Shown: positions 40,110-49,438, numbered from the stretch's first letter. The stretch: 64,000 nucleotides of DNA from an uncultured Buttiauxella sp. (GCA_946480445.1 CAMLJN010000002.1:186001-250000), one strand, 5' to 3'. The notes: generated by a model not told the origin, from the letters alone. Made by a program: numbers and translations.

Positions 40110-40491
40110 GTTTGCAAATCTGCTGCCACAGCCCCTGTCGGGCGGTGCCGTTGTGATAAAGCTCAGTTAAGGCGGGCGTCGTCAGCTGCGCGCCGGGAAG
40201 AGGCAGCGGCTCATCGACGCCCAGTCGCCAGCTATTACAGCGAGCTTCAGCGGGCAGCATGGCTGCACGTTCCGGCGTGAGTTGCATCACCTGCTGCGGC
40301 GACAGCGCAAGGCTGCGCAGCACGTCGCTGACCAACGGATCGTCAAGCGACGGGAGGTCTTCTGCCACCATAATCAGTCGGGTGTTGGCCGAGAGTGAAA
40401 CGGCAATTTCGCCCTGCAAGACCAGCGGTCGCCGCAGCTCCCACTGGGTGATGCCCAGTTGCCCTAACAGCCAGTCGCGTCGCAAGCTCAT
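40078..40491 (-). CDS. holD: DNA polymerase III subunit psi
   Basis: Clamp-loader accessory subunit that joins chi (HolC) to the tau/gamma complex. It has 137 residues from ATG at 40491 (MSLRRDWLLGQLGITQWELRRP), equal to E. coli; a longer start at 40515 lies in the short space shared with rsmC. The conserved ending KHEQDFFP is present. Confidence 0.94.
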   Translation of the reverse strand: MSLRRDWLLGQLGITQWELRRPLVLQGEIAVSLSANTRLIMVAEDLPSLDDPLVSDVLRSLALSPQQVMQLTPERAAMLPAEARCNSWRLGVDEPLPLPGAQLTTPALTELYHNGTARQGLWQQICKHEQDFFPDAR

Positions 40492-40598
40492 AGCGAAACC
40501 TTTGCAGAGTGCCAATTGGGGCGCAAATATAGCAAATACATCGAATGTGCGCCATTAAAGCTCTATAATCCCGGCTCTGATTTCCCAGGAGTATGTTG

Positions 40599-41630
40599 AT
40601 GACAGCGTTAACCCCGGCGAGCGAAGTGCTGCTGCGCCACAGCGATGATTTTACCGAGAGCCGCGTTCTGTTTGCCGGTGACTTACAGGACGACCTGCCC
40701 GCTCGTTTCGAGACGGCGGCCAGCCGCGCCCACACCCAGCAGTTCCACCACTGGCAGGTTCTCAGCGCCCAGATGGGGGAAAACGCTCAGTACGGCCTGG
40801 TTGCCGGCGCTGACATCATCGGCGACAGCACGACGCTTATCTACTACTGGCCGAAGAACAAACCGGAAGCCCACTTCCAGCTGATGAATATTCTTTCCAT
40901 GATGCCGGTGGGCAGCGATGTGTTTGTCGTCGGTGAAAACCGCAGCGGCGTGCGCAGCGCAGAACAGATGCTCGAAGCGTTCTGCCCGCTGACCAAAATC
41001 GACAGCGCGCGTCGCTGCGGCCTGTACCACGGCCGTCTCGAAACGCAGCCGCAGTTTGACGAAAGCAGCTGGTGGGAGGCATACCCGCACGAAGGCATGA
41101 CGGTGAAAACCCTGCCGGGCGTCTTCAGCCGCGACGGCCTGGACACCGGGAGCAAACTGCTGCTTTCAACGCTCACACCGCACACCAAAGGCAAAGTGCT
41201 CGACGTGGGCTGTGGCGCGGGCGTGCTGGCTATCACTCTGAAAAGCCATTCGCCGAAGGTTCGCCTGACGCTGTGCGACGTGAGCGCCCCGGCGGTTGAA
41301 GCCAGCCGCGCAACGCTTGCGGCTAACGGCATTGAAGGTGAGGTCATCGCCAGCAACGTCTATTCAGAAATTAATGGCCGTTTCGACATGATTATCTCCA
41401 ATCCGCCGTTCCATGACGGCATGCAGACCAGCCTGGACGCGGCGCATCAGCTGATTCGCGGCGCGGCCCGTCACCTGAATATGGGCGGTGAGCTACGTAT
41501 CGTCGCCAACGCCTTCCTGGCCTACCCTAACGTGCTGGATGAAGTCTTTGGCAGCCATGAAGTGATCGCCCAGACGGGCCGCTTTAAAGTCTACCGAGCC
41601 GTTCTGGCACGGGCGGCTAAAAAGCGCTAA
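40599..41630 (+). CDS. rsmC: 16S rRNA m2G1207 methyltransferase RsmC
   Basis: SAM-dependent enzyme that methylates G1207 of 16S rRNA. It has 343 residues from ATG at 40599, equal to E. coli; a second ATG six bases earlier is too close to the ribosome site AGGAG. The N-terminal pseudo-domain is followed by the catalytic domain with [13 protein letters not shown] (motif I) and [10 protein letters not shown] (catalytic NPPF). It is divergent from holD. Confidence 0.95.
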   Translation: MTALTPASEVLLRHSDDFTESRVLFAGDLQDDLPARFETAASRAHTQQFHHWQVLSAQMGENAQYGLVAGADIIGDSTTLIYYWPKNKPEAHFQLMNILSMMPVGSDVFVVGENRSGVRSAEQMLEAFCPLTKIDSARRCGLYHGRLETQPQFDESSWWEAYPHEGMTVKTLPGVFSRDGLDTGSKLLLSTLTPHTKGKVLDVGCGAGVLAITLKSHSPKVRLTLCDVSAPAVEASRATLAANGIEGEVIASNVYSEINGRFDMIISNPPFHDGMQTSLDAAHQLIRGAARHLNMGGELRIVANAFLAYPNVLDEVFGSHEVIAQTGRFKVYRAVLARAAKKR

Positions 41631-41685
41631 GGGTGTCCGGGTGCCGCTTTTTGCATCATTCAGGGAAGCGGCACCAAATTAACTG

Positions 41686-41713
41686 TTGACGAAGTTCAGA
41701 AAACATCTAGAAT
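41686..41713 (+). promoter_or_regulatory. Promoter of the leucine tRNA operon
   Basis: -35 TTGACG at 41686-41691, 16-base spacer, -10 TAGAAT at 41708-41713, followed by a GC-rich discriminator (GCGCCTCCG), the pattern of a strong, stringently controlled tRNA promoter. The first tRNA begins 38 bases later. Confidence 0.8.
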
Positions 41714-41751
41714 GCGCCTCCGTGGTTGTGATACTTCGGTATTACAGGTAT

Positions 41752-41838
41752 GCGAAGGTGGCGGAATTGGTAGACGCGCTAGCTTCAGGTGTTAGTGTTC
41801 TTACGGACGTGAGGGTTCAAGTCCCTCTCTTCGCACCA
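41752..41838 (+). tRNA. leuV: tRNA-Leu (CAG), copy 1
   Basis: 87 bases with CCA encoded. Anticodon CAG at positions 35-37, long variable arm (class II), and the G-TTCAA-TC T-loop. First of three tandem copies; E. coli has leuVPQ at the same place. Confidence 0.96.
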
Positions 41839-41870
41839 CCAACAACCACGAAAGATATCGTTCGCACTGC

Positions 41871-41957
41871 GCGAAGGTGGCGGAATTGGTAGACGCGCTA
41901 GCTTCAGGTGTTAGTGTTCTTACGGACGTGAGGGTTCAAGTCCCTCTCTTCGCACCA
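41871..41957 (+). tRNA. leuP: tRNA-Leu (CAG), copy 2
   Basis: Identical in sequence to copy 1 and 32 bases after it. Anticodon CAG, class II, CCA encoded. Confidence 0.96.
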
Positions 41958-41983
41958 ATGCGATGACGATATCAAAAACCAGT

Positions 41984-42070
41984 GCGAAGGTGGCGGAATT
42001 GGTAGACGCGCTAGCTTCAGGTGTTAGTGTCCTTACGGACGTGAGGGTTCAAGTCCCTCTCTTCGCACCA
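41984..42070 (+). tRNA. leuQ: tRNA-Leu (CAG), copy 3
   Basis: 26 bases after copy 2. It differs from the other two at one base in the variable arm (GTGTCC in place of GTGTTC), which restores a G-C pair. CCA encoded. Confidence 0.96.
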
Positions 42071-42132
42071 CTTCTTTTGTTGTTTCTCAGAAATTCCCCA
42101 GTATTCTCTCCGTTTTTTCAAGCGTGGTCTTT

Positions 42133-42378
42133 TTACCTCCCCCAGAGATTCATCATTACCAGCACCAGCCCGCTGGCAAAAGCAATGCCCGATGGCAGCA
42201 GCACATAATGGCGTAACCGTTTGTGGTACAGCATGACCGTTGAGGCCACCAGCCCCATCACGACCAGCGCTCGCCACTGGGTGAATGAAAGATCCCAATA
42301 AGTTAAAGCCACCACGATCAAACCCGGCACCACCACCCCCCAGGCGCTTTCAAGGCTTCGTTGCAACATACCGGCCAT
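42133..42378 (-). CDS. yjjZ: DUF1435 family membrane protein YjjZ
   Basis: 81 residues with three hydrophobic segments (about 13-28, 36-49 and 60-78). It matches the DUF1435 family, which is YjjZ of E. coli, found at the same place beside the leucine tRNAs. A Fur-type box lies just before its start, so iron-repressed expression is likely. The function is unknown. It converges with the tRNA operon. Confidence 0.75.
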   Translation of the reverse strand: MAGMLQRSLESAWGVVVPGLIVVALTYWDLSFTQWRALVVMGLVASTVMLYHKRLRHYVLLPSGIAFASGLVLVMMNLWGR

Positions 42379-42390
42379 CCTTTAAATGCT

Positions 42391-42406
42391 AATGATAACC
42401 AATATC
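42391..42406 (-). promoter_or_regulatory. Fur box in front of yjjZ
   Basis: AATGATAACCAATATC matches the Fur consensus AATGATAATCATTATC at 14 of 16 positions, 13 bases upstream of the yjjZ start. Further GATAA-like sequence follows to about 42418. Confidence 0.65.
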
Positions 42407-42637
42407 ATATGATAAAAATTCTCATATGTCTGCGAAAAAGGCTCCACGCCCGTCGAATGACACAGAGTCTTCACGCAACAGCAGATGACAGAATTTCATG
42501 AAGATGATAGATTGAGCCGCAACGTTAATAAAACTCATTAATATAACAACCAACGTTACTTATTATTCCGCAAACACTCATTAATATCAGTGCAAGCTTG
42601 CAACTCCTGACATCTGACCGAAAGACTCATTCTCTCT

Positions 42638-43702
42638 ATGACAGCAAAAAACTGGCGGGCATTACTAAAGGGGAAGCATCAGCTTTCTTTACGTTTATTT
42701 TTATTACTGAATGCGCTTTCCGTTGCGTTCAGCATAGCAAGCCCTGTTTTCCTGACGCAGCACTTCACGGTGCCAGTGATCCTCGTGCTGGCGCTGAGCC
42801 TCTCATTTCTTATCTGGCAATTTGCTGATAAACAAAGGTTAATTAATATTAACCTGGTGTCATTATTACTTGGCATATTATGGGCATGGCACATAGTTAT
42901 AAAAAATAATAGCCTGCCGGCGACCGACACCTCCTTTTTGATAATAGCCCTGCTGACGATTTTATTTATCGGTTCTATCTCGTTTATCAATAATATAGCG
43001 GCATTTACGGTCCATTGTCTGCCGGTCACCCTGACCGTGCTGTGGCTCGATCACGGTGAGCACTGGCTGCGTATGCTCTATTCTATTGCCCTGCCGGGCA
43101 TCGGCATCACTATCCAGCACATTATTCAGCGACGTAATGACAAATTTACGCATCGGCTGATGAACAAGCTTCTCGAAGAGAAAGAGACGCTCAATGATCT
43201 GAGCATGATTGACCCGCTCACCGGGCTTTATAACCGCCGTGGTTTCCAGAATCAGTTGGAAAATGTGCTGGCGTTGGGCACCGATAACCACTTTGTGCTG
43301 CTGCTGGACATCGATCATTTCAAAGCTTACAACGATAACTATGGCCACAGCATGGGCGATCAGGCGCTGGTCCGTGTCTCCGCCGCAATTCGGGATGCGG
43401 TGCGCTCCCGGGATATCGTGACCCGCTACGGCGGCGAAGAGTTTATGGTCTTGCTGACCAGTCTCGACACAGAGAAGGCGCTGCAAACCGCAGAACGTAT
43501 TCGCCAGCGCGTCTACGATCTGCGCATTCCTCACCTGTTTAATGACGAAGTTGCCACTAACGTCACCATCAGCATCGGCCTTGCCCCGTTGGGTACCGCA
43601 GGCATCGACGAAGCGCTAAGCCACGCGGATAAAGCTCTTTACCGAGCCAAGCATCAGGGACGCAACAGCATTCTGGCCAGCGACTCACTCCACGCGGCCT
43701 GA
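42638..43702 (+). CDS. Membrane-bound diguanylate cyclase (GGDEF)
   Basis: 354 residues. The N-terminal half (about 17-165) has about six membrane helices forming a sensor or anchor region of no named type. A short helical linker leads to a GGDEF domain (about 188-350) with active-site GGEEF at 265-269, DLSMIDPLTGLYNRRGF at its start, and the inhibitory I-site RSRD at 256-259, five residues before GGEEF. It should make c-di-GMP with product inhibition. It is not part of K-12 synteny here and sits between yjjZ and fhuF. The ribosome site before ATG is weak. Confidence 0.85.
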   Translation: MTAKNWRALLKGKHQLSLRLFLLLNALSVAFSIASPVFLTQHFTVPVILVLALSLSFLIWQFADKQRLININLVSLLLGILWAWHIVIKNNSLPATDTSFLIIALLTILFIGSISFINNIAAFTVHCLPVTLTVLWLDHGEHWLRMLYSIALPGIGITIQHIIQRRNDKFTHRLMNKLLEEKETLNDLSMIDPLTGLYNRRGFQNQLENVLALGTDNHFVLLLDIDHFKAYNDNYGHSMGDQALVRVSAAIRDAVRSRDIVTRYGGEEFMVLLTSLDTEKALQTAERIRQRVYDLRIPHLFNDEVATNVTISIGLAPLGTAGIDEALSHADKALYRAKHQGRNSILASDSLHAA

Positions 43703-43781
43703 TCTGGTTCATCTTTTCGTGATAAATGCCAGGCTGCGCGCACTTTCATCTTGCTAACAGACAGACCTATAGTTAGGATTG

Positions 43782-43800
43782 GCAATCATTATCATTTAGA
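43782..43800 (+). promoter_or_regulatory. Fur box in front of fhuF
   Basis: AATCATTATCATT, a 13-base exact match to the Fur consensus, 20 bases before the fhuF start. Its place also argues against a longer fhuF reading frame. Confidence 0.8.
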
Positions 43801-43819
43801 TTACCGGTCGTATCAGGCG

Positions 43820-44608
43820 ATGGCATTTCAGGCTGCACAACGTATCAACGATCTTGCATGGCAGGTGCCTTTCCGGCGCGCTGAGCCATCGCTTGCGGAC
43901 GAGCTGCGCGAACATTTTACGACGCACCGTGCGTATTTCAACGATATCGTCAAGCTTAATGAACCTGCACCTGACGCCGCACTGACCTTTTACCAATGGG
44001 CTCAACCTGCCACTTTAACCTCTCTGATGGCCTGCTATGCCGACCATATCTATCGACATCAGCCACAGCTGCCGCGTGAAGGTAAGCCGCTAAAGTCGCT
44101 GTGGGCGCAGTGGTATCTTGGCCTGCTGGTGCCGCCGTTAATGATGGCCCTGGTAACTCACCCGCGCGCGCTGGAGGTTAGCCCCGCGCAGATCCGCGTG
44201 CAGTTTCATGAGACGGGCCGCGCCGCCACGTTCTGGCTGGACGTTCAGGAAGACAAGGCCGCAACGGTGTTGCCGCTTCGCCTGCGGATGGAAAAGCTTG
44301 TCGTGGAGAGCGTAAAACCCGTAGTCGACGCGCTGGAAGACAGCGGCGACATCAACGGCAAGCTCATCTGGGCCAATACTGGTTATCTTATTCACTGGCT
44401 GCTGGGTGAAATCAAAGATCTGCTTAGCGACAGCGATGTCGCTGAACTGCGCCAGGCCTGCTTCTTCGCAAAACAGCTTTCTGACGGCCAGGATAATCCG
44501 CTGTATCGCACCGTGGTGCACAGAGATGGCCTGCTGGTCCGGCGCACCTGCTGCCAGCGCTATAAGCTGCCGGGCGTGCAGGGCTGCGGTGACTGTACCC
44601 TGAAGTAA
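43820..44608 (+). CDS. fhuF: Ferric siderophore reductase FhuF
   Basis: [2Fe-2S] protein that reduces hydroxamate siderophore iron (ferrioxamine B, coprogen, ferrichrome) in the cytoplasm. It has 262 residues from ATG at 43820 (MAFQAAQRINDLAWQ), the E. coli length; the in-frame start at 43751 would translate the Fur box. The family's unusual cluster ligands CC-x10-C-x2-C are at the C-terminus (RTCCQRYKLPGVQGCGDC). Confidence 0.93.
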   Translation: MAFQAAQRINDLAWQVPFRRAEPSLADELREHFTTHRAYFNDIVKLNEPAPDAALTFYQWAQPATLTSLMACYADHIYRHQPQLPREGKPLKSLWAQWYLGLLVPPLMMALVTHPRALEVSPAQIRVQFHETGRAATFWLDVQEDKAATVLPLRLRMEKLVVESVKPVVDALEDSGDINGKLIWANTGYLIHWLLGEIKDLLSDSDVAELRQACFFAKQLSDGQDNPLYRTVVHRDGLLVRRTCCQRYKLPGVQGCGDCTLK

Positions 44609-44612
44609 AAAG

Positions 44613-44634
44613 CGGCGGGTTTCCCCGCCGTTTT
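44613..44634 (+). terminator. Intrinsic terminator after fhuF
   Basis: CGGCGGG and CCCGCCG pair around a 4-base loop and are followed by TTTT. Placed 4 bases after the fhuF stop and before the convergent PTS gene; A residues on the left make it fit for both directions. Confidence 0.8.
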
Positions 44635-44654
44635 CGCATTCACTTCCCTCGCTA

Positions 44655-46001
44655 TTACGCTGGCTGCTGGCTTTGCTCGCCGGCGGCTCTGCGCGCTTCT
44701 TCCGCTTCCTGAGCTAAAAGCTGCTTCTCGTACACTTTAAAGAACGGGAAGTAGATGACGGCGGACACCACGGCGAGCAGCACAACCAGGATCGCCGCGC
44801 GAAAATCCCAGCCCAGCGCCCAGGCGGCGCCAATCGGTGCCGGAGCGGTCCACGGCACAACGGAAATCACCCGTCCAATCAGATCCATCTTCATCGCCCC
44901 CCACGCCAGCACGGCGTTGACCATCGGCGCCAGCAAAAAGGGAATAAAGAACACCGGATTCATCACAATCGGCGTCCCGAAAATGACCGGTTCATTAATG
45001 TTAAAGCAGCTTGGTACTATGCTCAGCCGCCCGATAGATCGCAGGTGCGCCGACTTACTGCGCAGATAGCAGATCACAAGCCCCATGGTGGCACCGGAGC
45101 CGCCAACGACGATAAAGAACGTCCAGAATGCTTCCATAAAGATATGCGGCAGCGCGGCCCCCTGGGCCAGCGCGCTCTGGTTCATCCCCAGGTTGGTCAG
45201 CCAGAACATTTGCAGCATACCGGAAACAATCGCCGCGCCATGGATGCCGGCAAACCACAGCAGATGGCCTATCAGTACCGCCAGCAAAATCGCCGGCAGG
45301 GAATCTGCCGCGGAAACCAGGGGTTTAAAGAGGGACATGATAGCCTGAGGGATCAGCATAGCGAACTGCGACTGTATCAGCAGGCTCAGCGGATAGAGCG
45401 TCAGCACCACCACCAGCACAGGGATCAGCAGATCGAAGGAATTTTTGATCATCGGCGGCACCTGGTCCGGCAGCCTGATGCCAATATTGTGCGCCTTCAG
45501 GAAACGCATCATCTCGACGCAGTAAATCGCCACCAGAATCGCGGTAAAAATCCCGGTGCCGCCCAGGCTGTCCACCGGCAGCGTCCCTTTGGTTTTTGGC
45601 GCGGCAACCAGCAGGAAGGCCATCAGCGACAGCATGGCACACATAAAGGGATCCAGCCCGTGCGACTTCACGTAGTGCTTGCCCAGGTTATAGGCGATGG
45701 CGGCGCAAATGTAGATGGACATGATGCCCATCGTCATATCAAACGGCGTCAGAATCTGCCCTTCAAAGTGTTTTGCCGCATCCAGCCACGCACGGGCGAA
45801 GCCCCAGGTGGTGGTGGGCGAGAAAGGAGGATAGGCAAAAACCAGCAGGAACGAACCGACAATCATAAAGGGCATGGCGGAGATAAAGCCGTCGCGAATC
45901 GCCATCACATGACGCTGGGAGGAGATTCGCCCGGCAACCGGGCTGACGTAGTTTTCAACGAAACGAAATATCACATTAAAGGCGGCATGGTTTGAAGACA
46001 T
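44655..46001 (-). CDS. Orphan PTS sugar transporter IIC (lactose/cellobiose family)
   Basis: Inner-membrane permease subunit of 448 residues. About ten membrane segments and the family motif around NINEPVIFGTPIVMNP identify a IIC of the lactose/cellobiose/chitobiose (Lac) family. The C-terminal tail is charged and Gln-rich. No IIA, IIB, phospho-glycosidase or regulator gene is beside it, so partners must be elsewhere. ATG at 46001 has a good ribosome site (CAGGAGAAC). A large operator-like palindrome lies upstream. Confidence 0.88.
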   Translation of the reverse strand: MSSNHAAFNVIFRFVENYVSPVAGRISSQRHVMAIRDGFISAMPFMIVGSFLLVFAYPPFSPTTTWGFARAWLDAAKHFEGQILTPFDMTMGIMSIYICAAIAYNLGKHYVKSHGLDPFMCAMLSLMAFLLVAAPKTKGTLPVDSLGGTGIFTAILVAIYCVEMMRFLKAHNIGIRLPDQVPPMIKNSFDLLIPVLVVVLTLYPLSLLIQSQFAMLIPQAIMSLFKPLVSAADSLPAILLAVLIGHLLWFAGIHGAAIVSGMLQMFWLTNLGMNQSALAQGAALPHIFMEAFWTFFIVVGGSGATMGLVICYLRSKSAHLRSIGRLSIVPSCFNINEPVIFGTPIVMNPVFFIPFLLAPMVNAVLAWGAMKMDLIGRVISVVPWTAPAPIGAAWALGWDFRAAILVVLLAVVSAVIYFPFFKVYEKQLLAQEAEEARRAAGEQSQQPA

Positions 46002-46130
46002 TGTCGTTCTCCTGTCAGGCTATCAACGCGAATGCGTCAGCGAGATTTGTAAGGATACGGTTCATAGGCTGCTCTTTTTTATTAGGTACAGGGGGTTTAC
46101 AGGCCCAGTATTCCTCGCTCCCCCTGGCAC

Positions 46131-46157
46131 TGCAACCGGTTACTGTAACCGGTTGCA
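46131..46157. promoter_or_regulatory. 27-base palindrome, double LacI-family operator
   Basis: A perfect inverted repeat: TGCAACCGGTTAC, a central T, then GTAACCGGTTGCA. Each arm holds the AACCGGTT core typical of LacI/GalR-family operators (AscG-like TGAAACCGGTTTCA), 16 bases apart. It lies 130 bases before the PTS IIC start and 117 before the YbaK-like gene. Confidence 0.65.
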
Positions 46158-46273
46158 GTGATTGTGAAGGCGATCCAGAATTCGCGGAAATAAAGCGGGC
46201 CGGTCAATGAGAAGCGGTTTACAGAAACCATAAGCTTATGCGAAATTATTCGCGCCCAATTCAGGAGAAATTC

Positions 46274-46732
46274 ATGAGTCTGCAGTCTGTGCGGCAATTC
46301 TTTGCCGACCATGCCCCCGATATCCAAATTATCGAACTTAATCAAAGCACGGCCACCGTTGCCCTTGCTGCCGCAGCGCACAATGTTGCTCCCGGTCAGA
46401 TTGCCAAAACGCTGTCACTGAAAGTTAAAAACGACGTCGTGCTGATCGTCGCCAAAGGAGATGCACGGCTGGATAATAAAAAGCTGAAAGCCGCGTTTGG
46501 CGCGAAGGCCCGCATGCTGAGCAGCGACGAAGTGGTCACCTGGACCGGCCATCCGGTTGGCGGCGTGTGCCCCTTCGGTCTGGAAAACCCGCTGGCTGTC
46601 TACTGTGACGTTTCACTCCAGCAGTTCGACGAAGTGCTCCCCGCCGCTGGCGCCATTCACAGCGCGGTTCGCATTACCCCTGCACGCCTGGCGGAACTTA
46701 CCGCAGCAAAATGGGTGGATGTCTGCCTCTGA
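46274..46732 (+). CDS. YbaK/EbsC-type trans-editing domain protein
   Basis: Stand-alone domain of 152 residues, of the family that deacylates misacylated tRNA (ProXp, YbaK, YeaK types). ATG at 46274 with ribosome site CAGGAG gives MSLQSVRQFFADH; an earlier in-frame start is less likely. The conserved Lys (ARLDNKKLKAAFG) and the GGVCPFG loop are present. Which aminoacyl-tRNA it edits cannot be told from sequence. Not found at this place in K-12. Confidence 0.82.
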   Translation: MSLQSVRQFFADHAPDIQIIELNQSTATVALAAAAHNVAPGQIAKTLSLKVKNDVVLIVAKGDARLDNKKLKAAFGAKARMLSSDEVVTWTGHPVGGVCPFGLENPLAVYCDVSLQQFDEVLPAAGAIHSAVRITPARLAELTAAKWVDVCL

Positions 46733-46977
46733 ACACAACAGAGAAAGACGGCCGAAGAGCTCAGCACCGCCCTTAATCGTCGTGGACAGCATCAACAGCA
46801 GGCCTTGCCAGAGATCGCTATTTTATGTCCACGACCATTTTGCTGAAAAAACATTCACGGGCGGTTATCTGGCTAAATCTTGATCTGGCACGGCACAGCC
46901 CGAACGGGCGCTTATGCTAATAATGGGAGAGGTAAATGTGAGCGACGATCTCGCTATTTCTTCTTCCAGGGTAAAGC

Positions 46978-47754
46978 ATGCAGACAGATGCCAACACACA
47001 GCGGGAAGTCACCCGCTTATGTATTCAGTGCGCGCTTTTTTTACTGCAACACGGTGCAGAAAGCGCATTAGTTGAAGAACTTTCCACTCGCTTAGGGATC
47101 GCACTGGGCATGGACAGCGTTGAAAGCTCCATTTCAGCAAACGCCATCGTCCTTAGCACCCTAAAAGACAATCAGTGCCTGACCACGACGCGCAAAAACA
47201 TCGACCGCGGCATCAATATGCATGTGGTCACCGAGGTGCAGCATATCGTCATCATGGCCGAGCATAAGCTGCTGGACGGCAAGGACGTTTTGAAGCGCTT
47301 CACGCATATCAAGCCGCTACGCTACCCGCGCTGGCTGGTGGTGCTGATGGTCGGGCTGTCCTGCGGCTGTTTCTGTAAGCTAAACAACGGGGGATGGGAC
47401 GGCGCCTTCGTAGCCTTTGTGGCCAGCGCACTGGCCATGTATGTCCGCCAGGTGCTTACCCAGCGACATCTTCATCCGCAGATTAACTTCTGCATTACCG
47501 CCTTCGTGGCGACCACGGTTTCCGGCCTGCTGATTGCCAGAGGGCCATTCGCCAGCACATCTAATATTGCGATGGCGGCGAGCGTGCTGCTGCTGGTGCC
47601 GGGCTTTCCGCTGATCAATGCCGTAGCCGATATGTTCAAAGGACACGTCAACACAGGCCTTGCCCGCTGGGCGATGGCCAGTCTGCTGACGCTTGCGACC
47701 TGCATTGGCGTCATTATGGCGATGTCGGTCTGGGGGCTACGCGGATGGGCATAA
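46978..47754 (+). CDS. yjjP: Threonine/serine exporter family subunit YjjP
   Basis: 258 residues (256 in E. coli), starting [18 protein letters not shown]. An N-terminal cytoplasmic domain (DUF1212) is followed by about five membrane helices. With YjjB it makes a split ThrE-type transporter, implicated in succinate export in E. coli. It overlaps yjjB by 10 bases. Confidence 0.93.
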   Translation: MQTDANTQREVTRLCIQCALFLLQHGAESALVEELSTRLGIALGMDSVESSISANAIVLSTLKDNQCLTTTRKNIDRGINMHVVTEVQHIVIMAEHKLLDGKDVLKRFTHIKPLRYPRWLVVLMVGLSCGCFCKLNNGGWDGAFVAFVASALAMYVRQVLTQRHLHPQINFCITAFVATTVSGLLIARGPFASTSNIAMAASVLLLVPGFPLINAVADMFKGHVNTGLARWAMASLLTLATCIGVIMAMSVWGLRGWA

Positions 47755-48218
47755 TCGACTTTCTCCTCGCGCTGGTGCAGGACATGTTACTGGCGGCGGT
47801 TCCCTCCCTGGGCTTTGCGCTGGTGTTTAACGTACCGCAGCGCGCATTGCCGTACTGCGCGCTGCTGGGAGCCATCGGCCACGGTTCACGTATGGCGATG
47901 ATGACCGCAGGCGTTAATATTGAATGGAGCTCGTTTGTGGCCGCCATGCTGGTGGGGATGACAGGCATTCAGTGGTCGCGCTGGTATCTTGCCCATCCGA
48001 AGGTCTTTACCGTCGCGGCGGTGATCCCCATGTTTCCGGGCATTTCGGCCTACACCGCCATGATCTCCGCGGTGAAAATGAGCCACTTTGGCTACAGCGA
48101 AGCGCTGCTGATTCAGCTGGTAACCAACTTCCTGAAAGCATCCTTTATCGTGGGAGCGCTGTCGATAGGGCTATCCCTGCCGGGTTTGTGGCTGTATCGC
48201 AAGCGCCCTCGGGTATAA
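47745..48218 (+). CDS. yjjB: Threonine/serine exporter family subunit YjjB
   Basis: 157 residues, as in E. coli; four to five membrane helices (DUF3815 half of ThrE). Conserved features are GHGSRM near residue 46 and [15 protein letters not shown]. Translationally coupled to yjjP. In K-12 the next genes are dnaT and dnaC; here a tetR gene follows. Confidence 0.93.
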   Translation: MGIIDFLLALVQDMLLAAVPSLGFALVFNVPQRALPYCALLGAIGHGSRMAMMTAGVNIEWSSFVAAMLVGMTGIQWSRWYLAHPKVFTVAAVIPMFPGISAYTAMISAVKMSHFGYSEALLIQLVTNFLKASFIVGALSIGLSLPGLWLYRKRPRV

Positions 48219-48255
48219 TCTACCGCTCCCTATCCGATCATTCTGAGGAGTCCGC

Positions 48256-48897
48256 ATGGATTGCCGCGAACGTTATCTTCCGGAAAGCTTCGACGAAGCG
48301 AGCCTGAAAGACAAAATTTTCTTTAGCGCCATCAGCCTGTTTGCTGAATTTGGCCTGAACGGCGCGCGCATGGAGCAAATCGCCGAGAAAGCGGGCACCA
48401 CAAAGCGCATGGTGGTGTATCACTTTAAAAGCAAAGAGCAGCTCTACGTTCAGGTGCTGGAGTATGTGTATACGCAAATTCGCGGCTCGGAACGTCAGCT
48501 TAATCTTGCCGATCTGCCGCCGGTGGAAGCCATGGTCGCCCTCGTGGAATGGACGTTTGACTATCATGCCGACCACCCGGACTTCATCCGTATCATCTGC
48601 ATGGAGAACATGCAGCGCGGGCGCTTTGTAAAGGAATCGACATACCTGCGAGAAATTAACCGCAGCGCGCTGGATTTGCTGGAAGATATTCTTTCGCGCG
48701 GCCAGGCAAGGCAGCTGTTCAGCAAAACGGTAAACGCCAGGGACGTGCATCGTCTGATCAGCAGTTTCAGCTTTTACCATGTCGCCAACAGCTACACCTT
48801 CTCCAACCTGTTTGAAGAAGGGGCCACTCCTGCGGGCCATAACGATCACTATCGTAAAATGGCGGTCGAGGTCGTACTGCGCTACGTGGGGCCATAA
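48256..48897 (+). CDS. TetR-family transcriptional regulator
   Basis: 213 residues. The N-terminal HTH (about 15-65) reads FFSAISLFAEFGLNGARMEQ, then IAEKAGTTKRMVVYHFKSKEQLY, typical TetR. The C-terminal ligand domain resembles the TetR_C group seen in regulators of catabolic genes (FSFYHVANSYTFSNLF). Ribosome site GAGGAG. The target is unknown; the downstream ohrR gene is 45 bases away, but ohr genes are normally controlled by OhrR. Confidence 0.8.
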   Translation: MDCRERYLPESFDEASLKDKIFFSAISLFAEFGLNGARMEQIAEKAGTTKRMVVYHFKSKEQLYVQVLEYVYTQIRGSERQLNLADLPPVEAMVALVEWTFDYHADHPDFIRIICMENMQRGRFVKESTYLREINRSALDLLEDILSRGQARQLFSKTVNARDVHRLISSFSFYHVANSYTFSNLFEEGATPAGHNDHYRKMAVEVVLRYVGP

Positions 48898-48908
48898 CAA
48901 AATAATTT

Positions 48909-48923
48909 GCAATTAAATCGTGC
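48909..48923. promoter_or_regulatory. Probable OhrR operator before ohrR
   Basis: GCAATTAAATCGTGC, an imperfect palindrome 19 bases before the ohrR start. Its complement (GCACGATTTAATTGC) is like the element before ohr, so both are probably bound by OhrR. Confidence 0.5.
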
Positions 48924-48942
48924 GCTATCTATATTCAAGGTT

Positions 48943-49383
48943 ATGAAAACGACATCCCCGAACGCGCTACTGCTCGATAACCAGCTTTGCTTTGCGCTCT
49001 ACTCCACCAACCTGGCGGTGAATAAGCTCTACCGGCAGCTGCTGGCCCCGCTAGGCCTGACGTATCCGCAATATATTGTGATGCTGGTGCTGTGGGAAAA
49101 GGATGATGTGACCGTATCTGAGATCGGTGAAAGGCTGTTTCTGGACTCGGCAACCTTAACGCCACTGCTAAAACGGCTCGAAGCGGCGGGGCTTTTAACC
49201 CGCAATCGCTCCCGGCAGGATGAGCGCCAGGTCGCCGTTACCCTTACCGAAGCGGGTAAAGCTTTACAGGTGAAAGCCTGCGACATTCCGGAATCGGTAC
49301 GCTGTGCATCTGCATGCAGCGTGGATTCCATGCTGGAGCTGAAGACGCAGCTCGAAACGTTACGCCAGAATCTCGGCGAATAA
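48943..49383 (+). CDS. ohrR: Organic peroxide sensor OhrR (MarR family)
   Basis: Repressor that is inactivated when organic hydroperoxide oxidises its reactive cysteine. 146 residues from ATG at 48943. The reactive Cys16 is in the typical context [14 protein letters not shown], with the winged helix [26 protein letters not shown]. Further cysteines ([13 protein letters not shown]) suggest the two-Cys type that forms a disulfide. It precedes ohr. Confidence 0.88.
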   Translation: MKTTSPNALLLDNQLCFALYSTNLAVNKLYRQLLAPLGLTYPQYIVMLVLWEKDDVTVSEIGERLFLDSATLTPLLKRLEAAGLLTRNRSRQDERQVAVTLTEAGKALQVKACDIPESVRCASACSVDSMLELKTQLETLRQNLGE

Positions 49384-49438
49384 CGAACGGCCAGGCGCGC
49401 ACGGCGCGGCTGGTTTAAAATACACAAATAAATAGCAC

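Noticed and set aside
41752-42070. The three tRNA-Leu genes as a CRISPR-like or mobile repeat array
   Set aside because: The repeats are complete tRNA genes and the same triplet exists at this site in E. coli.
41686-42298. Open frames running through the leucine tRNA genes
   Set aside because: They repeat the tRNA sequence as protein (AELVDALASGVSVLTDVRV) and are artefacts.
43751-43819. Longer fhuF
   Set aside because: It would translate the Fur box, and the shorter form has exactly the E. coli length.
45045-45995. A 316-codon open frame antisense to the PTS IIC gene
   Set aside because: Very rich in His, Gln, Arg and Gly with no family features; explained by the codon use of the IIC gene.
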